From assembly GCA_947306845.1 (NCBI GenBank), contig CAMZHP010000061.1, positions 1 through 13,352 on the forward strand: a DNA stretch of 13,352 nt, given 5' to 3'. The stretch is from an uncultured Prevotellaceae bacterium (lineage in GTDB: Bacteria > Bacteroidota > Bacteroidia > Bacteroidales > Bacteroidaceae). Shown one piece after another: positions 6,764 through 13,352 of the stretch. Position 1 is the first letter of the stretch; each line of letters starts with the position of its first letter. The notes under the pieces are model-generated. The model saw only the letters and a list, made by a program, of their open reading frames with translations. It was not told the origin of the DNA and did not search any database. A program made the translations under genes and the position numbers.

Positions 6764-8452
6764 GTCTCTTCGAGACCCCTTTTTCCGATGCCGTTCTTCC
6801 ACATAATAGATATCATGCTCGTCAACAGGCCTGATGTAGTCATACCATCCGAAATTAGGAAGGTAATCTTTGGAAGCCGGGATTTGCAGCATGGGATAAA
6901 GCACACCCTCAGACTTGGACGTCCATATTTTGTGCAACTTACGTTCTTCTGTAAGAAACATCCTCATGGTGTCGGTCTCCAAATAAATCATTCCTATCAG
7001 CGAGCTGTCGGCATCGTCAACCGGATAATACACCGTCTGCACATTCTGCACAGCCTCACTCATCCTTATCTTTCCATTCTCAAAATAAGCATTCATCAGC
7101 TTGGAAGAGACCTGGTTGTAGTACACTTTCCCCGGATGCTCATAGTCGTTCATCTGCTCGACGGACAAGGCATTGGACATGACATGTGCCTCACGCACTG
7201 TGGAGTCGTTCATCCATATCTTGATACTGTCGCCCAGCAGTTGACGCGGACCATTCCAAGTGATGGGATCGACGTACATGGTAAGACTTGAGTCACGTGT
7301 ACAGATCACCATGGAGTCACAGACCGCCTGGATATCCTTTCTGAACATGCGTACTTTATGATAGCAGTGCACTTTCCGGTACATGCTGTCAGTATCAATG
7401 AAGAATGTCTCCACCCTGATGGTGTCGCTATGCAGATACAGGGTATCTTTTTGCGAGTAGTCGATGTAAACAGGATTGTTGGTGGCATAGCCTTTCCCCA
7501 CCTTCTCATCATACTCCACGATATTGGCCGTCAGCTGGTTCTTGTTTTTCCTGTCAATGTAGTTGACCCGCCCATATCCGTGACTTTTCTTGGCAGAGCT
7601 GTCATAAAAGATGCTGTCGCCAGTTATCAGCCTTGTCTCATTCTCTATTTTGGAGTTGTCGAAAAGCTCCGTTCTGTCATCCTTCATATAGAAGTAACAG
7701 TTGGTAGTCTCCACGTCATACCCATCCTTGATGGAATGTATGCGCGATTTTCTCCAGACAGGTCTTCCCGACGAATAGTCTGTCTTTCCTCCTTTCACAT
7801 GTGCCCGTTCCTCAGCTGAATAATATAATAAGGTGTCGGTAGTGATGACATGCGTCTTAGTTTTGAGCGTCACATCATAAAAGAACTCCGACTCTTTGGT
7901 GGTGAGGTTGTATTTTCCCCAGTCACTGCTGAGTGTCATCCCCTTGCTCTTGTCGGCATAATTGCCACCTTGGTCATAATAGACGACATCGAATTTCCTG
8001 TCGAGGATCAGGTTGTCGGTATGCAGTTCGGAAGTCTTGCGGTGAATGACGACGACATTGCTCTGGGCATGCACCATATCAGCATCAGCGCGGCCGTCAT
8101 AGAATGCTGTGTCGCATCTGATTTCCAGAGTGTCGCCCTGAACCATTCTCACATGGCCGAAAGCATGGAAAGTATTCTCTTGCTGCTTGAAATAGGCACT
8201 GTCACAGAAGAGCGTGGCCCCTTGGTGCCTGAACTTCACATGTCCCCTGACAATCTGGGTATCATGCTTGCGGTATTCGTTGTAATAGAGCGAATCGGCA
8301 TGGTCGAGGTAGATACGCTGGTCATCAGCCCTCCCTCCCCTTCTCCTCTGGGCGTCGGCCTGCTGGGTCTGGCAAAGGGCAAGCAGGCATAGAATCAGTA
8401 TGGTGAAGATTCTATGCCCGCCATGTAGGGATTTTGTTGGGATGACCATCAT
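6749..8452 (-). CDS. OstA-like protein (LptA/LptD N-terminal-type), probable LPS transport
   Basis: The product of about 567 residues carries OstA-type beta-jellyroll repeats, seen as recurring blocks such as GATLFCDSAYF, GHVRMVQGDTLEIRCDTAFYDG and LITGDSIFYDSSAKKSHGYG. Proteins of this type form the periplasmic bridge that moves lipopolysaccharide to the outer membrane. Bacteroidetes have large OstA-like members of uncertain exact position in the Lpt machine. A hydrophobic stretch (FTILILCLLAL) followed by ADAQ marks an N-terminal signal peptide. A Cys lies within it, but the context LALC is a poor lipobox. The start at 8452 is chosen because ATGA overlaps the stop of the SurA-like gene; ATG 8461 and TTG 8482 are in-frame alternatives. 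Its neighbour SurA is the chaperone for LptD in E. coli, which supports a shared envelope role. Family confidence is high; the precise function is inferred. Confidence 0.85.
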   Translation of the reverse strand: MMVIPTKSLHGGHRIFTILILCLLALCQTQQADAQRRRGGRADDQRIYLDHADSLYYNEYRKHDTQIVRGHVKFRHQGATLFCDSAYFKQQENTFHAFGHVRMVQGDTLEIRCDTAFYDGRADADMVHAQSNVVVIHRKTSELHTDNLILDRKFDVVYYDQGGNYADKSKGMTLSSDWGKYNLTTKESEFFYDVTLKTKTHVITTDTLLYYSAEERAHVKGGKTDYSSGRPVWRKSRIHSIKDGYDVETTNCYFYMKDDRTELFDNSKIENETRLITGDSIFYDSSAKKSHGYGRVNYIDRKNKNQLTANIVEYDEKVGKGYATNNPVYIDYSQKDTLYLHSDTIRVETFFIDTDSMYRKVHCYHKVRMFRKDIQAVCDSMVICTRDSSLTMYVDPITWNGPRQLLGDSIKIWMNDSTVREAHVMSNALSVEQMNDYEHPGKVYYNQVSSKLMNAYFENGKIRMSEAVQNVQTVYYPVDDADSSLIGMIYLETDTMRMFLTEERKLHKIWTSKSEGVLYPMLQIPASKDYLPNFGWYDYIRPVDEHDIYYVEERHRKKGSRRDMTPW

Positions 8453-9906
8453 TTTACCCATCCTTGGTATTGGAACTTGCAATCCTTATATCGGTCATTC
8501 ATTCTCACGTAGGTGTTCTTGAGCTTTGCAGCCACCCAGTCGTTGAGTTTCTGCTCACGCCGTTTGGCAAGCACCACATCCTTCATGGTTTGGAAATCCT
8601 CTGTAATGGAGGCTCGGTGGCTCTCCACCCGGCTCTTGAGCTTGATGATGGCACACACCTTCTTTCCCCTGCTGTTGACCATTTCAAAGGGAGCTGAGAT
8701 TTCGCCTACCTTCAAGTCCTCAACAACACGTGCCACCTCGGTGGGCAGGTCCTGCATGCGGAATCTTGATGTGCGTGTCTGCTGGTCGGGGGTATTGACC
8801 ATCAGGCCATGGTTGCTTTTGGTGTCCTTGTCATCAGAGATGTAAGTGGCGGCCTCGTCGAAGGTGAACTTTCCCTCACGGATGTCGCTGGCGATGGAGT
8901 CGAGCCTATGCTTGGCCTGTTCCATCTCCTCTTGTGTGAACTTGGGTTTCAGCAGGATATGCCTCACATTGATACGCTCACCTCTCTTGTCAATCAGTTG
9001 GATGATGTGATAGCCAAATTCCGTCTCCACGATTTTGGAAATCTTGTTGGGGTCAGTGAGGTTGAACGCGACACTGGCGAAAGCCGGGTCGAGCACCGAC
9101 TTAGGCGTGAAGCCGATTTCACCGCCCTGCCTTGCCGAGCCGTCCTCAGAGTAAAGCCTGGCCAGAGTGGCAAAAGTGGTCTCACCACGGTTGACGCGGT
9201 CGGTGTACTCTCGCAGGGCATCCTTCACCCTGTTGATTTCCTCTGCCGACACTCTGGGCTGCATGGTGATAATCTGCACCTCCACATTGGTGGGCACGAG
9301 AGGGATGCTGTCCTCAGGGAGATTCTGGAAATACTTCCTCACCTCGGCTGGCGACACGGCGATTTCCTCGACCAGTTTCTGCTTCATTCTTTGAATCAGC
9401 TCACGGTTTTTGAACTCATCATGCATCTCCTGCCTCATCTGTGCGATGGTCTGCTTGCGATACTCCTCGAGTTTCTCTCGCGAACCGTCGGCCAGCTGTA
9501 TCCAATAATTGATCTGATCTTCTATGACCTGTGACACCTGCGATTCCGTCACCTCAATACTGTCGATGGCAGCCTGATGAAGGAAAAGTTTCTGCACGGC
9601 CAACTGTTCTGGAATGGCGCAGTCGGGGTTTCCTTCCCATTTGATTCCTTCCGTCTCTGATTGCAGCCTCATGGCCTCGATATCCGACTTAAGGATAGGT
9701 TCGTCACCCACCACCCATACCACCTCATCGATGACACTTTCCGGGTTGGGTACGAAATCTTTTTGCACGACCGCAGAATCCTGAGGCAACCCACCAGTCG
9801 CATCATACGATGTCTGGAATGCCTTGATAGTCATCGGGATAAAGGCCAGGCTCAAGCAAGCCCATGCAGTGAGATGCAGTTTGTTCATAAGCGCCAATAT
9901 AAGCAT
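8449..9906 (-). CDS. surA: SurA-like periplasmic peptidyl-prolyl isomerase/chaperone
   Basis: The 485-residue product has SurA layout: an N-terminal signal peptide, an alpha-helical chaperone region (about 55-205), and two parvulin domains at about 208-306 and 314-424. The first shows YSEDGSARQGGEIGF and VETEFGYHIIQL. The second begins INVRHILLKPKF but lacks a clear FGYHI, so it may be less active as an isomerase. A helical tail follows, as in SurA, where N- and C-terminal parts form one chaperone module. SurA escorts unfolded beta-barrel proteins to the BAM complex. The ATG at 9906 overlaps the upstream stop as TGATG. An ATG at 9888 gives a more typical signal peptide (MNKLHLTAWACLSLAF) and may be the true start. 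Clients could include the OmpA-family protein encoded nearby and LPS-transport components. Confidence 0.88.
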   Translation of the reverse strand: MLILALMNKLHLTAWACLSLAFIPMTIKAFQTSYDATGGLPQDSAVVQKDFVPNPESVIDEVVWVVGDEPILKSDIEAMRLQSETEGIKWEGNPDCAIPEQLAVQKLFLHQAAIDSIEVTESQVSQVIEDQINYWIQLADGSREKLEEYRKQTIAQMRQEMHDEFKNRELIQRMKQKLVEEIAVSPAEVRKYFQNLPEDSIPLVPTNVEVQIITMQPRVSAEEINRVKDALREYTDRVNRGETTFATLARLYSEDGSARQGGEIGFTPKSVLDPAFASVAFNLTDPNKISKIVETEFGYHIIQLIDKRGERINVRHILLKPKFTQEEMEQAKHRLDSIASDIREGKFTFDEAATYISDDKDTKSNHGLMVNTPDQQTRTSRFRMQDLPTEVARVVEDLKVGEISAPFEMVNSRGKKVCAIIKLKSRVESHRASITEDFQTMKDVVLAKRREQKLNDWVAAKLKNTYVRMNDRYKDCKFQYQGWVK

Positions 9907-11327
9907 CAGTGTTTGTTCACAGTGGCCAGCACTTCCTTATTGACCTCGACAGCATAGCGCTGGCGGAGCCTGGCCACCCATTCCTTCTCCAATTGGTCTT
10001 GGTAGTCTGCCACCACCTGTCCGCGTACGTCGGAATACTCCTTGGGAGCCTTGAGCACCTTTCCATAGGTGGCATCGATGGGATAATCCTTGTTGGGAGT
10101 GACCTTGGCATCCTTTTTCTTGAACACGTCACGGTCGACGAGAGGATTGTCACCCTGCTTGAAGATGCCTTTCTCTACCCTGATCCGTTTCACGGAGTCA
10201 GCATTGAAAGTGGTGCGGAGCTTTTCAGCCCATTTGTCGAAAGCCAATCCCTTGACGCTCTTTTTCACCGCCTTGACATCCGCCTGGTCCTTCACATGGT
10301 AGGCCATGCCCTTGAAGCGCGGCGAATCCCAGGTATAGCGTTTTTTGTTTTTCTTGAAGTAATTGGCCAGTCCCGCCTCATCCTTGGCAGCCTTGTCCCA
10401 CACCTCGCTGTTGCTGATCTCATAAAGCAGCAGACCGTCATGGTATTCGCGGATGAGATTGGCCAGGTCGGAGTCCTTGGCCGAGAGTTCCATCGCGCGC
10501 TCCTCCATCAGTTTCTCCTTGGTCGTGTTGCCATTGGTCTTCACGATTTCCTCGATCTTGTCATCGATGATTTTCTCGCGGATTCCTCTCCGGTCGATGA
10601 AGGTCAGGATGTCGTTTCTCAGGGAGTCATAGGAGAAGAACATCGACTTGTCGTCGAGCCTGATAATGTGGTATCCATAGGGAGAGAGCACTGGTTTGCT
10701 GATCTCACCTTTATTGAGCGAATAGGCCACGGTCTCAAACTCCTTGACCGTCTGTTGCGGCTGAATCCATCCCAGCACGCCGCCATTCTTGGCTGAGCCT
10801 TTGTCATCAGACACTTTTTTGGCGAGCTCCTCGAAATTGGCACCCTGCTTCAGGGCATTGTACACAGAGTCGGCGCGCTGCTCAGCCTTCTTTCTGTCGG
10901 CCTCGCTGGCTTTCTGTCCCACCATGATGAGGATATGGGCCGGTTTGACAATGCCGCCCATCGAGTCGACGAAATGCTGTGTGCGGCTGTAAATATCCTT
11001 GGCTTCCCGCTCCACATCCTGGTCGGTGATGAAGGTTGGTCTGATTTGCTGGTCGCGATACTGTGCGAATTCATTTTTGAAAGAGACGAGCGTGTCAAGA
11101 CGCGCGTCGAGTGCTGCTGCCACCTTGAGCTTATAGTTGATAAACAGGTCGACATATTCATCTACTGTTTTCTTGTCTATCACGCCGTCTGAGTTGTTTT
11201 TGTTGTATGAATACTCAAACTCCGACCTGTTGACAGGCTGTCCGTTGATGGTCATGATCACCGGGTCGTCCTGTGCGAAAGCCGCTGCTCCGATGACAAG
11301 CATGGCAAAAAGTGTTTTCAGTCTCAT
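9906..11327 (-). CDS. Exported parvulin-type peptidyl-prolyl isomerase (PpiC/PpiD-like)
   Basis: The 473-residue product starts with a signal peptide, MRLKTLFAMLVIGAAAFA, cut before Gln19. A SurA_N/PpiD-type helical region follows, with NGQPVNRSEFEYSYNKN near the start. One clear parvulin domain spans about 128-226: PAHILIMVG, then DDKGSAKNGGVLGWIQ (175-189) and LSPYGYHIIRLDD (214-226). Residues 230-473 are charged and mostly helical, with weaker similarity to a second degenerate parvulin unit (RFKGMAYHV onward). It should assist folding of exported proteins in the periplasm. It lies 22 bp after guaB and overlaps the SurA-like gene by one base, so the two chaperones are translationally coupled. 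PpiD proper carries a membrane anchor that is not evident here, so a soluble periplasmic protein is more likely. Confidence 0.88.
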   Translation of the reverse strand: MRLKTLFAMLVIGAAAFAQDDPVIMTINGQPVNRSEFEYSYNKNNSDGVIDKKTVDEYVDLFINYKLKVAAALDARLDTLVSFKNEFAQYRDQQIRPTFITDQDVEREAKDIYSRTQHFVDSMGGIVKPAHILIMVGQKASEADRKKAEQRADSVYNALKQGANFEELAKKVSDDKGSAKNGGVLGWIQPQQTVKEFETVAYSLNKGEISKPVLSPYGYHIIRLDDKSMFFSYDSLRNDILTFIDRRGIREKIIDDKIEEIVKTNGNTTKEKLMEERAMELSAKDSDLANLIREYHDGLLLYEISNSEVWDKAAKDEAGLANYFKKNKKRYTWDSPRFKGMAYHVKDQADVKAVKKSVKGLAFDKWAEKLRTTFNADSVKRIRVEKGIFKQGDNPLVDRDVFKKKDAKVTPNKDYPIDATYGKVLKAPKEYSDVRGQVVADYQDQLEKEWVARLRQRYAVEVNKEVLATVNKH

Positions 11328-11349
11328 TGCTATTGTTTAAATAATGATT

Positions 11350-12831
<1,482 letters not shown>

Positions 12832-12838
12832 TCAATAA

Positions 12839-12865
12839 TTTATTGCGTGCAAAATTAGCAATAAA
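12839..12865. promoter_or_regulatory. Inverted repeat straddling the guaB -7 box (candidate operator)
   Basis: TTTATTGC (12839-12846) and GCAATAAA (12858-12865) are a perfect 8-bp inverted repeat with an 11-bp spacer, giving 19 bp between half-site centres. The -7 box lies wholly in the spacer. That geometry suits a dimeric repressor. It does not resemble the E. coli PurR site. No regulator gene is nearby, so the binding protein is unknown. Confidence 0.45.
12850..12857 (-). promoter_or_regulatory. -7 promoter element for guaB
   Basis: On the minus strand this reads TAATTTTG followed by C, matching TAnnTTTG. It is 21 bp upstream of the guaB ATG. No clear TTTG is seen at -33. It probably drives guaB and the four genes after it. 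Confidence 0.68.
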
Positions 12866-12975
12866 AATCTACTTTTGGGGTGCTTTGCTCTTTTTTCTTG
12901 CTGAATTAATACGTTTTAACGTGTCAACAGCATGGAGAAATGGTTCTGTGAATCTCCAAAGGCTTATCAACAATG

Positions 12976-13001
12976 CGGGCGGATTATCAAAAATCCGCCC
13001 G
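12976..13001. repeat. 9-bp stem inverted repeat in the recQ-guaB spacer
   Basis: CGGGCGGAT (12976-12984) pairs perfectly with ATCCGCCCG (12993-13001) around an 8-nt loop. There is no T-run after either arm, so it is not a classical intrinsic terminator, though it could still slow or end recQ transcription. It is G/C-rich in an otherwise A/T-rich spacer. Confidence 0.6.
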
Positions 13002-13015
13002 AACTCAGTAAACTC

Positions 13016-13041
13016 TCCCTCCTTCGGAGGGATAGGGGGAG
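13016..13041. repeat. REP-like hairpin just after recQ
   Basis: TCCCTCC-TTC-GGAGGGA (13016-13032) is a perfect 7-bp stem with a 3-nt loop, followed by TAGGGGGAG. This pattern of a C/T-rich arm, short loop, G/A-rich arm and a G-rich tail resembles short palindromic repeats scattered between genes in many Bacteroidetes genomes. Membership in such a family is my inference; only one copy lies in the window. Confidence 0.45.
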
Positions 13042-13048
13042 GTATTGT

Positions 13049-13352
13049 TCAGTTGGCCATCTCAGAGAAGAATTTCACCCTCACCAGGCGCACCTCCTCT
13101 TCGGTGCTGTACTCGCCCAGTTCATCCATCGCGGTGTCGAGGTCGTCTGTCTGACTCTCGCTGAAATAGTCATAGATGTCATCCACATGGTCTTCGTCCA
13201 TCACCTCATCGATGTAATAGTCGATGTTGAGTTTGGTGCCGCTGTAGACGATGGCCTCTATCTCGGAAAGCAGTTCGTCGAAGTCAAGTCCCTGAGCCTT
13301 GGCTATCTCCTCGAGGTCAATCTTGCGGTCAATGCTCTGAATAATCTTGACC
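13049..13352 (-). CDS. recQ: C-terminal end of ATP-dependent DNA helicase RecQ (partial)
   Basis: A minus-strand frame enters at the right edge and runs 100 codons to TGA at 13051-13049; the start and helicase core lie outside the window. The segment reads VKIIQSIDRKIDLEEIAK, then GLDFDELLSEIEAIVYSG, then LNIDYYIDEVMDEDH, and ends EEEVRLVRVKFFSEMAN. It is acidic and helical, with a helix-turn-helix-like start. This matches my recollection of the extra C-terminal domain that follows the HRDC region in Bacteroidales RecQ proteins of about 725 residues, and recQ next to guaB is a familiar order there. RecQ unwinds DNA 3' to 5' in recombination and fork repair. A 220-bp spacer holding hairpins and the guaB promoter separates it from guaB. 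The family call rests on memory of this tail without the motor domain being visible. Confidence 0.75.
   Translation of the reverse strand, partial: VKIIQSIDRKIDLEEIAKAQGLDFDELLSEIEAIVYSGTKLNIDYYIDEVMDEDHVDDIYDYFSESQTDDLDTAMDELGEYSTEEEVRLVRVKFFSEMAN

Noticed and set aside
12843..13154. A 103-codon plus-strand frame across the guaB promoter and the end of recQ.
   Set aside because: It spans the guaB promoter, both hairpins and antisense recQ, with no conserved-looking product.

Overview
The window looks like ordinary chromosome from a Bacteroidales bacterium, most likely Prevotella or a close relative. The evidence is as follows. At least five genes are preceded by the Bacteroidetes -7 promoter element TAnnTTTG, and no start has a Shine-Dalgarno sequence. 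Intergenic DNA is A/T-rich while coding DNA is roughly balanced. Predicted exported proteins have signal peptides ending in an AxA-type site followed by Gln. The gene order recQ / guaB / two parvulins / OstA-like / mutL is one I recall from Bacteroidales. The genus is an inference from general familiarity, not from a search.

Layout, left to right. (1) Positions 1-724, minus strand: the start of a gene cut by the window edge. Its product has a striking GGYQ/QR repeat tract and is probably the N-terminal extension of an RluB/RsuA-type rRNA pseudouridine synthase. It lies 51 bp downstream of purB (776-2125, minus) and is probably co-transcribed with it. (2) Positions 2126-2504: a compact control region holding the purB promoter, a tRNA-Val(UAC) gene with its own promoter and terminator, and the promoter of the divergent trpS. 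(3) trpS (2505-3491, plus) converges on an OmpA-family gene (3600-4739, minus). They share a strong bidirectional terminator at 3548-3580. (4) Positions 4915-12828, minus: a tight five-gene run, guaB, PpiC/PpiD-like parvulin, SurA-like parvulin, OstA-like protein, mutL. Gaps are 22 bp, an overlapping TGATG, an overlapping ATGA and 19 bp, so it is very probably an operon driven from the guaB promoter. (5) Positions 12829-13048: the guaB promoter and two hairpin repeats. (6) Positions 13049-13352: the C-terminal end of recQ.

How the genes work together. purB and guaB both act around IMP: PurB makes AMP from adenylosuccinate and GuaB commits IMP to GMP. The two parvulins, the OstA-like protein and the separately transcribed OmpA-family protein all concern outer-membrane assembly or lipopolysaccharide transport. 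MutL and RecQ belong to DNA repair. trpS and tRNA-Val belong to translation.

I see no mobile element with a transposase, CRISPR array, phage, toxin-antitoxin pair or defence system. The sites most worth a second look are the repeat-rich N-terminus at 1-724, a perfect inverted repeat straddling the guaB -7 box, a MutL whose endonuclease motifs look degenerate but whose linker carries a clamp-binding-like QTTLF, and REP-like hairpins between recQ and guaB.
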